Of a stretch of DNA of 34,036 nucleotides, positions 8,764 through 16,875 are shown piece after piece. Source of the stretch: an uncultured Paraglaciecola sp. (lineage in GTDB: Bacteria > Pseudomonadota > Gammaproteobacteria > Enterobacterales > Alteromonadaceae); assembly GCF_913058035.1 (NCBI RefSeq), contig NZ_CAJXPA010000030.1, forward strand, positions 1-34,036, read 5' to 3'. The notes below the pieces were generated by a model. The model saw only the letters and a program-made list of their open reading frames with translations. It had not been told where the DNA came from and made no database searches. The translations under genes and the position numbers were made by a program. How positions within the stretch are numbered: position 1 is the stretch's first letter; each line of letters begins with the position of its first letter.

Positions 8764-8840
8764 GGCCCCTTAGCTCAGTTGGTTAGAGCATACGACTCAT
8801 AATCGTCAGGTCCCCTGTTCGAGTCAGGGAGGGGCCACCA
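8764..8840 (+). tRNA. tRNA-Ile2 (CAU anticodon, lysidine-modified type)
   Basis: A full cloverleaf is seen: acceptor GGCCCCT/AGGGGCC, D-arm GCTC/GAGC, anticodon loop CTCATAA, T-stem CCCTG/CAGGG with loop TTCGAGT, and an encoded CCA. The CAU anticodon could mean Met, but the acceptor GGCCCCT and the anticodon arm match E. coli ileX/ileY rather than elongator tRNA-Met, so this is the minor Ile2 tRNA that needs TilS to read AUA. The outermost anticodon-stem pair is T27 against C43, a mismatch. The gene stands at the left edge of a small stretch of mobile-element debris. Confidence 0.92.
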
Positions 8841-9164
8841 TTTTCCTGTTACAAATCATCGAGTTACTCCAGACCCGCCGACTGATAGATTTCTGGTCTC
8901 ACTTTTAGGTGCAAAAACCCCGCCTACAGAACATTTGTACTCAGTCAACCGCGGCGTGATTTTCACTGCTGGCCAACACCGACGCACTTGGCCAGCGAAA
9001 GTTTGTTGGAGGGTGCAACTGTGGAGCTCTCAGGGTGGTTTTGGCGGAAAAAGACAATTAAAGGAACATCCACGATAACAGGGTGCTTCCTACCCTTTGC
9101 GGCCCTATAGGTATCTTATATGAATAAGCACGATCGCTGTTCATACCCCTTAGAGGAACCACCC
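8841..9164. other. GC-richer intergenic stretch with a 9-bp inverted repeat
   Basis: After the tRNA the base composition visibly becomes richer in G and C than the surroundings and stays so to about 9750. No gene is seen. A perfect inverted repeat, GCTGGCCAA (8968-8976) and TTGGCCAGC (8988-8996), is flanked by TTTC and GAAA, which extends the symmetry with a bulge. I found no second copy of the tRNA 3' end that would mark an attachment site. The stretch probably belongs to the same acquired fragment as the ORF at 9165. Confidence 0.5.
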
Positions 9165-9656
9165 ATGACTAACCCTAATACAGCAACCCACACTGCACCT
9201 GCCATCAACATACTTAAAATCTCAACCTGCGGCAAAGTCACTCTGCCCGATGACCACACATTGACCTACAACATTGGCTACGACACCTCCGAGAAAACGC
9301 TACATCTACGCATCACAGATAATGACACCGGAGGCCTCTTCTCAAACGAATGGGTAGCCCTCGATGACATTGTAACCACCATTGAAAAACGCCCTACACC
9401 TGACACAAGCTTCAACGCTCGGATATTCACTTCACTTTATAAATCACAAAGTGCCAACAACGCCGGATTCCTTGCTGCGGCACTGAAGGCTGAAAACATA
9501 CTCGTACCATTTAAAGACTCTAAGCGCTTACATGATATGGGTGACATAAAAGCCTTTGAAAGCAGTATGCAGACTCTGATTAAGGACAAGGTCAGTCTGC
9601 ATGATGTAGTGGCCAAGCGTGATGCCGCTAAAATAAAAGTGCGTGCAGAAAACTAA
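9165..9656 (+). CDS. Uncharacterised protein in an acquired segment
   Basis: This 163-residue soluble protein has no signal or membrane segment. The start MTNPNTATHTAP is chosen over the upstream ATG at 9120 because AGAGGA lies just before it. Features are a low-complexity Thr/Pro-rich first 15 residues, a beta-rich part (VTLPDDHTLTYNIGYD, TLHLRITDNDTGGLFSNEWV) and a helical C-terminus (AGFLAAALKAENILVPF, charged tail). I do not firmly recognise it; it vaguely recalls small proteins from gammaproteobacterial integrative elements, which is a weak memory and not a claim. The gene is more GC-rich than its surroundings and lies between a tRNA and decayed recombinase/transposase fragments, so horizontal transfer is likely. 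Confidence 0.65.
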   Translation: MTNPNTATHTAPAINILKISTCGKVTLPDDHTLTYNIGYDTSEKTLHLRITDNDTGGLFSNEWVALDDIVTTIEKRPTPDTSFNARIFTSLYKSQSANNAGFLAAALKAENILVPFKDSKRLHDMGDIKAFESSMQTLIKDKVSLHDVVAKRDAAKIKVRAEN

Positions 9657-9853
9657 AGTAAACTCAAAGCCAACAGTTCTAAAACCGCCAGTAAATCCAC
9701 CCCGAAGTAACCCTCTAAGTAACCCCCCTCATAGCGTCTTAAATCGGCGTTTCACATCATACAAAAGGTCCCTTTAGTGATATGCAACTTTCAATTGTAG
9801 GCATAGTTGCGTCTGCTGATTGCTTTTGCTAACTAAACCAAAGAAAAATTCTA

Positions 9854-9965
9854 ATGAATATTTCATTGAAACCAAGATATGTCGCTTACTTTCGAGTGAG
9901 CACACAAAGAGGATCGCTCAAGTTTAGGGCTGGATGCACAGAAGCAAGTAGTAAAAGATTTCTGA
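9854..9965 (+). pseudogene. Serine recombinase (resolvase family) N-terminal remnant
   Basis: From ATG 9854 the plus strand reads RYVAYFRVSTQR, then after a frameshift RSSLGLDAQKQVVKDF. This is the N-terminal signature of resolvase/invertase-type serine recombinases (Y-x-RVST-x-x-Q with the catalytic serine, then LGLDAQ). The sequence stops at the point where the IS6-type remnant on the other strand begins (9961). Only about 37 codons remain, so the gene is dead. It marks past mobile-element activity beside the tRNA. Confidence 0.75.
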
Positions 9966-10119
9966 CAGTTTCGTAACTGACGGTTATGCCTCATGCTGAC
10001 AGCAATTTTTCGATGTCACGAAAGCTAAGTGTAAATCTATGATAAAGCCACACAGCGTGACTCATTATTTGGGGTGGATAGCGATATCTGGCATAAATAT
10101 TGGTATTTTGCATGCCCAT
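9961..10119 (-). mobile_element. IS6-family transposase N-terminal remnant
   Basis: On the minus strand from ATG 10117-10119 an unbroken frame, apart from one TGA, reads YARYRYPPQIMSHAVWLYHR, then FTLSFRDIEKLLSA, stop, GITVSYETVR. This is the recognisable start of IS6/IS26-type transposases (the pattern R-R-F-P-x-x-I ... VWLYYRFxLSxRDIE ... RGIxVxYETxR). Everything after YETVR, including the DDE catalytic core, is missing. The break coincides with the end of the serine recombinase fragment, as if the element once inserted there and was later deleted. No terminal inverted repeats were found. Confidence 0.78.
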
Positions 10120-10428
10120 ATTATCGCATGTCTCTGTGTTAGCTTGTTAATCAGTCCAGTTGTCCATACTCAGATTAGTTTTTAAGACGATTGTTTAATG
10201 GCGTAATGGCAAAATTTCCCGTGATATGAAGCTCAATGATCCATAAGAGTCTTAAATGATCACGATTCAGAGAATAAACCTAGAAAGAGGTTAACTTCGC
10301 TCAGTTCAGCTTATTGCTCTAAATATTGAACAGTATAAAGTTATTAGAATTCATTAAAAAGCGATGTAAGTTTAGGAATAAAATAAGCATCAATTAATCT
10401 ATCGAATAAGAATGAACAAGGAAGCAGA
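10120..10428. other. About 300 bases with no supported gene
   Basis: This AT-rich stretch lies between the IS6-type remnant and the SOS-type promoter. I see no open frame of note, no inverted repeat that would be an insertion-sequence end and no RNA gene. Confidence 0.5.
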
Positions 10429-10461
10429 TTGATTAAAATTAAATACTGTATATAATTACAG
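10429..10461 (+). promoter_or_regulatory. LexA (SOS) box overlapping a sigma70 promoter
   Basis: CTGTATATAATTACAG at 10446-10461 fits the LexA consensus CTGT-N8-ACAG exactly and has an AT-rich centre. The same bases contain a perfect -10 box TATAAT (10451-10456), and a -35-like TTGATT lies at 10429-10434 with a 16-base spacer. LexA bound here would cover the -10. The ATG of the downstream gene lies 40 bases further on. That this is a true SOS promoter is inference from the strong match and its position. Confidence 0.82.
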
Positions 10462-10500
10462 TGATGTGCATTATTGTTACATTGTAAATGGAGGTATCAA

Positions 10501-10833
10501 ATGTCTAGTCTCGTGGTTCCAAAACATATTCATCTTACTCTTGATGAAATTTATAAAGCTATTTTAGCCAAAGAGCGTGACTACGCAACACACCTTTACG
10601 CCCAATTAGAGGGCCTGAGTTTGGCTAATGCAACACAAACAATGGCTGTTATATATCGAGTGTTTCACCTAGGTTATGAAGACTGCTTACACCATGTCAG
10701 TATCAATGACATGCCTGGTTTCGAGAGTAATGTTCACAAAGATGTGTGGCTAGCTGGCTTTGGTTATGCTCTTAAACTGCCAACGTTTAAATTTAATAGT
10801 GGCTCATTGAACCAAAAACCTGTTTTGCTCTAA
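10501..10833 (+). CDS. Putative SOS-induced small protein, unknown function
   Basis: This 110-residue protein (MSSLVVPKHIHLTLDEIYKA...) follows a strong ribosome binding site (GGAGG with a 6-base spacer) and an SOS-type promoter 40 bases upstream. The earlier ATG at 10474 is ignored because it lacks a ribosome binding site. The protein is soluble and mainly helical, with patterns LDEIYKAILAKERDYATHLY, TQTMAVIYRVFHLGYEDCLH and VWLAGFGYALKLPTF. It has no signal peptide, zinc motif or catalytic motif I can name, and I do not recognise the family. It is not SulA, UmuD, DinI or YebG as judged by motifs. A role in DNA-damage response, such as a cell-division or replication modulator, is inferred from the promoter only. 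It lies next to mobile-element debris, so it may be an accessory gene. Confidence 0.78.
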   Translation: MSSLVVPKHIHLTLDEIYKAILAKERDYATHLYAQLEGLSLANATQTMAVIYRVFHLGYEDCLHHVSINDMPGFESNVHKDVWLAGFGYALKLPTFKFNSGSLNQKPVLL

Positions 10834-11346
10834 CGTTCAAAATATTTGTGTTTTCATATGTCTTTAATCTCCTAACACTATATATTATCTATACTTTATA
10901 AAGTGTATTTTTTTATCACTTGCACTGAGTTAATCGCCTGAAAACCCTGTATAAACAAGTTTTCTGCATTCAAGAAGTGTTGTTTTATATAAAAACCAAT
11001 ATCCAACACCGAACAATAAATTTAATGGTTAATTGTAATTGTTTAATGGTTTTGTCTTCGAAAAAGAAGCGCCTATTGATAAATTTGACCGTACCCACTT
11101 TTCAAATAGTTAGATATTATGACCGAAAAATATAAAATTTGTCGTTTTGGATACATGTATTTTAAATAAATGGTGTAGCAAAAGTAGCTTAGGTTTATTT
11201 AAGCACATTAGCATTTAACCATTAAGTAAAAAGCTTAAGCACGATGTTCTGCAAGTTATTGTATGCTTAAAAATTTAACTTGAATGTAGTACGAAATTCA
11301 AGTAATTATGGCCAAATAGTCCTCAAAACGTCAGGGATTTCCTTCA
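10834..11346. other. Intergenic region with one hairpin upstream of the DUF6671 gene
   Basis: No gene is seen in this 513-base AT-rich stretch. An 8-bp inverted repeat, ACTTGAAT (11278-11285) and ATTCAAGT (11296-11303), lies about 45 bases before the DUF6671 start and may be regulatory. No terminator with a T-run could be fixed for the SOS-type gene. Confidence 0.45.
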
Positions 11347-12153
11347 ATGCAACGAGTAGCGTTAATTACAAAACATGAAAAAGCAACTTGGATAGCTCCC
11401 TATCTAGCTAAGCTGGGCTACGAGGTGTTTGAGTCCAACATGTTCGATACCGATACTCTAGGTACATTTTCTGGTGAAGTTGCACGCATATTGTCTCCCA
11501 TGGACGCTGCATTAACCAAAGCAAAAAAGGCTTGTGAACTCACGAATACAGATTGGGGATTGGGAAGCGAAGGAAGTTTTGGCGGTGGACCCGCTCCGGG
11601 CATGATTAACTGGAACGATGAACTATTGTGCCTTTATCAAGCATCAACTGGTGTTACCATTTATGCCCATGCAGCAGGCCCAACATCTGTGCAAGAATTG
11701 ACTCTTAATGGCAAAGTGCCATTAAAACAAAAACTACTGTTACTTCCTAAGCAACTTTGGATTTTACGATATGAGAAAGGTTTACAAAAATATATTCAAA
11801 AAGGTCTTTCTGCCGAGCAGCTATTAAACAGATTAGAACAGTTTGTATCTTCTTCTCAAAAATTAACAATCGAGCCTGACTTACGCGCTATGAACTGTCC
11901 TGAACGACAACAGATGATTGCAAAAGCGGCTGAAGATTTAGTTCGTCGGCTGTCAGAAACCTGCCCACAATGTCAGGCATTTAACTTTGTCATAAAAGAA
12001 AAGCAACCCGGTTTACCCTGCACTTTGTGCACCCTTCCAACAGAACAAGCAAAAGCATGGACACGTGTTTGTGATGGTTGTGGCTATCGTAATGATGAAG
12101 TCGTGCAACAAAAAGGCGCCGACCCGACTCATTGTCAATTTTGTAATCCTTGA
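11347..12153 (+). CDS. DUF6671 family protein with C-terminal zinc ribbons
   Basis: This 268-residue cytoplasmic protein has an N-terminal domain that I recognise as DUF6671: VALITKHEKATWIAPYL, LGTFSGEVARILSPMDAALT, GLGSEGSFGGGPAP and a later DLRAMNCPERQQMI. Four CxxC pairs follow near the C-terminus (CPQC, CTLC, CDGC, CQFC), which should bind two zinc ions. The biochemical function of the family is not known to me. The gene lies 9 bases before sua5 on the same strand, so both are probably transcribed together; a link to tRNA modification or nucleic-acid binding is inference. The ATG start is supported by the match of the N-terminus to the family. Confidence 0.88.
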   Translation: MQRVALITKHEKATWIAPYLAKLGYEVFESNMFDTDTLGTFSGEVARILSPMDAALTKAKKACELTNTDWGLGSEGSFGGGPAPGMINWNDELLCLYQASTGVTIYAHAAGPTSVQELTLNGKVPLKQKLLLLPKQLWILRYEKGLQKYIQKGLSAEQLLNRLEQFVSSSQKLTIEPDLRAMNCPERQQMIAKAAEDLVRRLSETCPQCQAFNFVIKEKQPGLPCTLCTLPTEQAKAWTRVCDGCGYRNDEVVQQKGADPTHCQFCNP

Positions 12154-12162
12154 GTAGATAAC

Positions 12163-13158
12163 ATGAGTCAAAATTACCAAACTTCTTTATTGAGCGGTGA
12201 AAATAGTGTGACACAAGCAATGGAGCTTTTACAAAAAGGCGAAGCTGTGGCGTTGCCAACAGAAACAGTTTATGGCCTTGCCGCTGACGCATCAGATATC
12301 ATCGCAGTCAATAAGATTTTTGAGGCTAAAGGCCGACCAAAAAACCACCCACTGATAGTCCATATACCCGATGTATCACACCTTGAAAACTGGGCAAAAA
12401 CAATCCCTAATATTGCCTATGACTTGGCAACACTATTTTGGCCAGGACCGCTTTCAATACTGCTCCAAAAAGCTGACCATGTTCATTATGAAGTCACCGG
12501 TGGATTAGATACCATTGCCTTGCGAGTACCAGCACATCCTTTATTTTTAGAAGTATTAACTAAACTAAATATAGGGCTTGCAGCACCTTCCGCGAATCGA
12601 TATAAACAGCTAAGCCCGACCATTGCGGAGCAAGTTATGCAAGGGCTAGGTGGTCGTATTGCCGCTGTTTTGGAAGGTGGCCCGTGTCAACATGGATTAG
12701 AATCTACTATTCTTGATTTAGTCAGTGAAAAGCCACGAGTGCTTCGTGCTGGACCCGTGACTCAACAGCAACTAGAAACCGCTATGGGTCATAGTGTTGA
12801 TACTCCAAAAAACCATGCTGAAGCAGTGCCGGGGAATATTGAAGCGCATTATCAACCGAGCACTCCTCTACGTATTTTATCTTCTGCGCAGTTGTTGGAA
12901 AAAATAGATAGCCTTTTACAAAAAAATTGTCACTTGATTGTATGGTCAGATACGATTATTGAACGATGTAAAAAAGTTAATTTTCCAGTATCAAAATGGT
13001 CTAATTTGGAAAACGATGCGGCTCTCTTTGGACGTGATTTATATGTGACGTTATACCGAGTTGATCAGACATTTCCTAGCCAAATTATTATTGAAAAACC
13101 GCCACAATCTGATGCATGGGCTGCTGTAAACGATAGAGTGTCTCGAGCTTCAGCCTGA
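12163..13158 (+). CDS. sua5: Threonylcarbamoyl-AMP synthase (Sua5 type)
   Basis: The protein makes threonylcarbamoyl-AMP from threonine, bicarbonate and ATP, the first step of the essential t6A37 tRNA modification. The YrdC/TsaC core fills residues 15-210, with ALPTETVYGLAADA, KIFEAKGRPKNHPLIVH, LFWPGPLSILL, IALRVPAHP and GLAAPSANRYKQLSPT. A linker containing the conserved PGNIEAHYQPSTPL leads to the C-terminal Sua5 domain (about 235-331), so this is the long Sua5 form and not the short TsaC. The length of 331 is normal. The start ATG follows the DUF6671 stop by nine bases with a weak ribosome binding site, suggesting coupling. Confidence 0.94.
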   Translation: MSQNYQTSLLSGENSVTQAMELLQKGEAVALPTETVYGLAADASDIIAVNKIFEAKGRPKNHPLIVHIPDVSHLENWAKTIPNIAYDLATLFWPGPLSILLQKADHVHYEVTGGLDTIALRVPAHPLFLEVLTKLNIGLAAPSANRYKQLSPTIAEQVMQGLGGRIAAVLEGGPCQHGLESTILDLVSEKPRVLRAGPVTQQQLETAMGHSVDTPKNHAEAVPGNIEAHYQPSTPLRILSSAQLLEKIDSLLQKNCHLIVWSDTIIERCKKVNFPVSKWSNLENDAALFGRDLYVTLYRVDQTFPSQIIIEKPPQSDAWAAVNDRVSRASA

Positions 13159-13433
13159 TGTAAATGTCATAAACCTGCGCAATCTTCACGATAAAATAAT
13201 TCTGCATTAGGCTCGTCTGGTCAGGTTCTCTTCGCGATACAGATGTTTTATAACAGCCTACAATCTTAGAACTAACAAGTAATTATAATAGAATAAAACT
13301 TATTATCTTGATTGTTAACGACCAGTGACGATTGAACGCCACTAGCCTTTGTGACTTGTTCACATCGCCGCTTTAGCAAGTCAGGATACCTTTTCGTAAC
13401 GTGATGTTTCATCAAGGATCCAATGGTCATATT

Positions 13434-14741
13434 TTACGCAGATTTAGCATCCTTGAATGTGGCACAAAAAGCGTTATCAAGATCGGCAATAAGATCATCT
13501 GGATGTTCAAGACCAATTGAAAGACGAATAAGGCCGTCGGTTACACCAAATTTCTCACGTAAATCAGCTGACACACCAGAGTGTGTTGTACTACCCGGAT
13601 GACACACAAGACTCTCACTACCACCTAGGCTGACAGCAGACTTGAAAATAGACAGGTTATTAATCAAGCGGAAGGCGTCTGATTTTGACACATCAAGTAC
13701 AAAAGAAAATGTTGAGCTTGGCCCTGAACACTGGCGTTTATAAACAGTTTGATAAGCTTCATCCGCGATGAAGTCAGGATGCAGAATCTTTGCAGAAATA
13801 TAAGAATTATCAGCAATCCACTGTGCCACTTTATGTCCACTAGCAGCAGAACGTTGCATACGGATACTTAACGTTTCGAGTGAGCGAGAAATCATCCAAC
13901 TTGTATGTGGGTCGAGGTTAAGACCCAGAATACCTCGTGTAGCACGAACTGGGCGAAGCATTTCAACACTTCCGCAGACAGCACCTGCAACAAGGTCACT
14001 GTGACCACCCACGTATTTGGTCAATGAGTACATAGCCATGTCTATGCCTTGGGGCACAGCTTGTTGAAAAACAGGTCCCATAAGAGTGTTATCGCAGACA
14101 CTGATTGGACGGTGGCCGGTTTCCAATTTGATGATGTCTAACACGCGGTTTAACGCTTCAAAATCCACAAGAGAATTGGTTGGGTTGGCTGGTGATTCAA
14201 TGAAAACCATCGCCACACGGCCTTTTTTGCCAGCATCACGCAATGAAGCAAGCATACCTGTTTCGTCCAAACCGTCATGAAATTCACCAGTTTGAATGTT
14301 AAATTCGGGTAGGAATTTGCGGATAAGGGTTTCAGTGCCGCCATATAAAGGCGCACTTTGGACAATCACATCACCGGGCCGCAAATAAGCCAACAGTATA
14401 GCGCTGATGGCGCCCATACCACTTGAGCAAACCACGGAGCGCTCTGAGCCTTCGAACAGTGACAGTCGGTCTTCAATTATTTCGACGTTGGGATGATTGA
14501 AGCGGCTGTAGATAAGGCCACCAACATTACCCTCTGGTGCGGGCTTACGGCCGGCCATAATGTGAAAAAACTCTTCACCTTCCTCCGGTGTTTGGTAAGC
14601 AAATGTGGAAGTCAGAAAGACAGGCGGTTTGACAGAGCCTTCAGATAGTTGTGGATCATAACCGTAGGACATCATCATTGTTTCAGGCTTAAGCGCGTGA
14701 TTTCCAATTTTTCTTTTTTTATAGTTTCCGTCATTAACCAT
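13434..14741 (-). CDS. Cystathionine gamma-synthase family PLP enzyme
   Basis: This is a fold-type I PLP enzyme of the Cys/Met-metabolism family (PF01053). Motifs, numbered from the chosen start, are YSRFNHPNVEIIEDRL (about 78-93), SSGMGAI (about 106-112), FIESPANPTNSL (about 180-191) and the PLP lysine K242 in MYSLTKYVGGHSDLVAG. The C-terminal SLGGSESLVCHPGSTTHS and IRLSIGLEHPDDLIADL are typical. It could be a gamma-synthase, a beta-lyase or a methionine gamma-lyase; sequence alone does not decide, though the C-terminal RLSIGLEHPDDL is shared by all. The start is set at MVNDGNYKKRKIG, where the family alignment begins, rather than the ATG 21 codons earlier (14804). No neighbour gives the pathway; it is probably monocistronic. 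Confidence 0.9.
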   Translation of the reverse strand: MVNDGNYKKRKIGNHALKPETMMMSYGYDPQLSEGSVKPPVFLTSTFAYQTPEEGEEFFHIMAGRKPAPEGNVGGLIYSRFNHPNVEIIEDRLSLFEGSERSVVCSSGMGAISAILLAYLRPGDVIVQSAPLYGGTETLIRKFLPEFNIQTGEFHDGLDETGMLASLRDAGKKGRVAMVFIESPANPTNSLVDFEALNRVLDIIKLETGHRPISVCDNTLMGPVFQQAVPQGIDMAMYSLTKYVGGHSDLVAGAVCGSVEMLRPVRATRGILGLNLDPHTSWMISRSLETLSIRMQRSAASGHKVAQWIADNSYISAKILHPDFIADEAYQTVYKRQCSGPSSTFSFVLDVSKSDAFRLINNLSIFKSAVSLGGSESLVCHPGSTTHSGVSADLREKFGVTDGLIRLSIGLEHPDDLIADLDNAFCATFKDAKSA

Positions 14742-15189
14742 TGTCTGTTTTTCTCTTGTTAATTTTTTTGTTTGGGCATTGTTGTTTGGTTTTGCCTTAA
14801 ACATTATTAATTGTCATTCCGCATTTCATAAGCCAATCCAACAAAGCTTTTGAATATATTAACGAAGTTGTGACATATCATTTTAAAGCAGGCGTATTCT
14901 GACAAAAAAATCATAGTTACAAAACAATACCTCACAAATTGACTCACATTATTAGCGTTACGTTGACGTTACATCATTAGTTTTATGAGCATAAAATAAC
15001 ATTTCCAAGCTTTGTACAAAATGGTTTCAAATACATATGTCAATCGGTTTAACTTCGTAAAGCTCAATAAACACATCAGATACTTCTGATATAAGCGCTA
15101 AACCATCCATCATATAAACTCAGTTTCTTCTCAATTTAAATTAAATAGATAATCTATAGTTCTATTATACTAAATATGGCACAAGAAAT
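14742..15189. other. Intergenic region with no supported gene
   Basis: This AT-rich region must hold the promoter of the PLP enzyme and the end of the SMP-30 gene. I see a short direct repeat (GTTAC...GTTAC near 14955-14975) but no gene, RNA or clear terminator. Confidence 0.4.
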
Positions 15190-16062
15190 TTAAGGGTAAC
15201 CTGCTCCGGTCGATGTCACTTTAGACAACTCAATTTTTCCAGTTCTACTTGCTGCTGCCTCTCCTGCTTGTGAGCTCTGCGCTGTCAGCATAAATAAAGT
15301 TTTTCCATCATCTGCACCTAACATACACGCATAACAGTTTTGACTGGTGTTAACGATCTCTAATACGTCACCACCTTGAGCTATAAGAGCACATTCATGA
15401 CCGGCTGCATTGGCGACCCAAATATGACCATCAGCGTTCATGCATATTCCATCGGGGACTCGTGTGCCAGTGGCAGCCCATATTCTCCGATTCTTTAATT
15501 CACCATTTTCACCAATGTCAAACGCGGTTAAACACAGGCCCAGTGTTTCAGCGACAATAAATGTTTTGCCGTCGGGTGTGATAACGCAACCATTAGGAAA
15601 ACTCATACCGCTGGCCGCAACACTCACGTCTCCTTGAGGTGTCACTTTCACAAGATTAGCTTTTGGGTGATCAGTCATCACAGCTTCTACGCCACGTGTT
15701 TGCATCTCGGCGTCAAGATTAAAACCAAAGTTACCCACATAAGCATTACCTTGCTTATCCACCACCATATCGTTACACAGATATTTTGAATGTTCAGATA
15801 AGTCGGCGTGTAAAACTAAGCTGTTTTTTTCAAGACGTTTTAAAGTGAGTGACTCCATACATACCACTAGCAAACTTCCATCTGGGAGCCAACCCAGACC
15901 AGAGGGCTGTTCATCCAATTGTACTTCCAGCCTAGTATTACCCTCTAAGTCAACCGATTTGACTGCTTTGTCATAAAAATCGCTATACCAAAGACGGCCA
16001 TTGTGCCAGCGGGGGCTTTCGCCAAAATAAAGTCCGTCGATTAAGGTGGTTGATTGTGTCAT
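15190..16062 (-). CDS. SMP-30/gluconolactonase family protein
   Basis: This 290-residue protein is a six-bladed beta-propeller of the SMP-30/gluconolactonase/LRE family (PF08450). The metal-binding residues are expected in GLYFGESPRW (the glutamate), in FPNGCVITPDG (the asparagine) and in RVPDGICMNADGHIWVANA (the aspartate). Blade repeats are seen as LGWLPDGSLLVVC and VVDKQGNAYVGNFGF. Family members are lactonases on sugar acid lactones or related compounds; the true substrate here is unknown. It has no signal peptide, so it is cytoplasmic. The neighbours do not form a sugar-catabolic operon. Confidence 0.9.
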   Translation of the reverse strand: MTQSTTLIDGLYFGESPRWHNGRLWYSDFYDKAVKSVDLEGNTRLEVQLDEQPSGLGWLPDGSLLVVCMESLTLKRLEKNSLVLHADLSEHSKYLCNDMVVDKQGNAYVGNFGFNLDAEMQTRGVEAVMTDHPKANLVKVTPQGDVSVAASGMSFPNGCVITPDGKTFIVAETLGLCLTAFDIGENGELKNRRIWAATGTRVPDGICMNADGHIWVANAAGHECALIAQGGDVLEIVNTSQNCYACMLGADDGKTLFMLTAQSSQAGEAAASRTGKIELSKVTSTGAGYP

Positions 16063-16272
16063 CAGTGTTCTTATTTTTTAATACAGTACAGTAACAATAA
16101 ACGATGTTTCTGCTGTCCTCAACAAACATCGATTTTGAAGATTTACAGTTAGTTGAACCAACCGGTAGGATACTTCGATAAAAAATAAAATTGTCTTCAC
16201 ACAAAATTTAATTTTATCGCCAAAAGAATCGAGTGTTAGAATACGTCATTAAAAACATTAATAGGACGAGTT

Positions 16273-16743
16273 ATGAAATATATTGTTTTAGCGGTAGTTA
16301 TTGCATTAGCAATATTTTACTTCACTAAAAATTCAAATGATAAAGAGGCAGCGCTAGAAAATATTAATATAGGAAAAGATTTTTTAGCAACAAACAAAGT
16401 GAATGAAGAAGTAGTGGAAACGGCATCTGGTTTGCAGTATCAAGTATTACAAAAAGGCCAGGGAAGTGAACATCCCGTCGCTACTACAACAGTAAAAGTT
16501 CATTATCATGGCTTGTTGATTGATGGCACTGTCTTTGATAGCTCGGTAGAGCGGAATAAACCCATCAGTTTTTCTTTAAATCAAGTGATAAAAGGGTGGA
16601 CAGAAGGTGTTCAATTGATGGTTGTTGGTGATAAATTTAAATTTTTCATTCCATCTGAATTAGCTTATGGCAATAGAGCAACGGGAAAAATAACGCCGGG
16701 TTCTTTACTCATTTTTGAAGTCGAACTTTTAGAAATCCAATAG
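16273..16743 (+). CDS. Membrane-anchored FKBP-type peptidyl-prolyl isomerase
   Basis: This 156-residue protein has an N-terminal hydrophobic segment (IVLAVVIALAIFYF, residues 4-17), followed by a short helical linker (EAALENINIGKDFLATN) typical of the FkpA/FklB/Mip group, and one FKBP domain (about 52-156). Motifs are VKVHYHGLLIDGTVFDSS, NQVIKGWTEGVQLM and the final FEVELLEI. The domain would catalyse proline isomerisation in the periplasm, tethered to the inner membrane. The start has a good ribosome binding site (AGGACGAG). It is shorter than FkpA because most of the dimerisation domain is missing. Confidence 0.92.
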   Translation: MKYIVLAVVIALAIFYFTKNSNDKEAALENINIGKDFLATNKVNEEVVETASGLQYQVLQKGQGSEHPVATTTVKVHYHGLLIDGTVFDSSVERNKPISFSLNQVIKGWTEGVQLMVVGDKFKFFIPSELAYGNRATGKITPGSLLIFEVELLEIQ

Positions 16744-16875
16744 TTTGTTGATACACGTTAACGTGATGGCTGAGTGTCTTCTTAGTCATCACCTAAATAC
16801 AGGGCTCATCTGTCGAACTCACAGCTTAAAACACTCATCATTTTTATTTAGCTAGTTAGATCATAATCTATCTGA
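16744..16875. other. Short intergenic stretch after the FKBP gene
   Basis: A possible weak terminator region follows the FKBP stop (CACGTTAACGTGATGG includes the palindrome CACGTTAACGTG at about 16754-16765), but there is no clear T-run. Confidence 0.35.

Noticed and set aside
8764-8840. Elongator tRNA-Met
   Set aside because: The CAU anticodon fits, but the acceptor and anticodon arm match the ileX/ileY type.
8841-10428. Integration site duplicating the tRNA 3' end
   Set aside because: No second copy of the tRNA 3' end was found downstream, and no tyrosine integrase is present.
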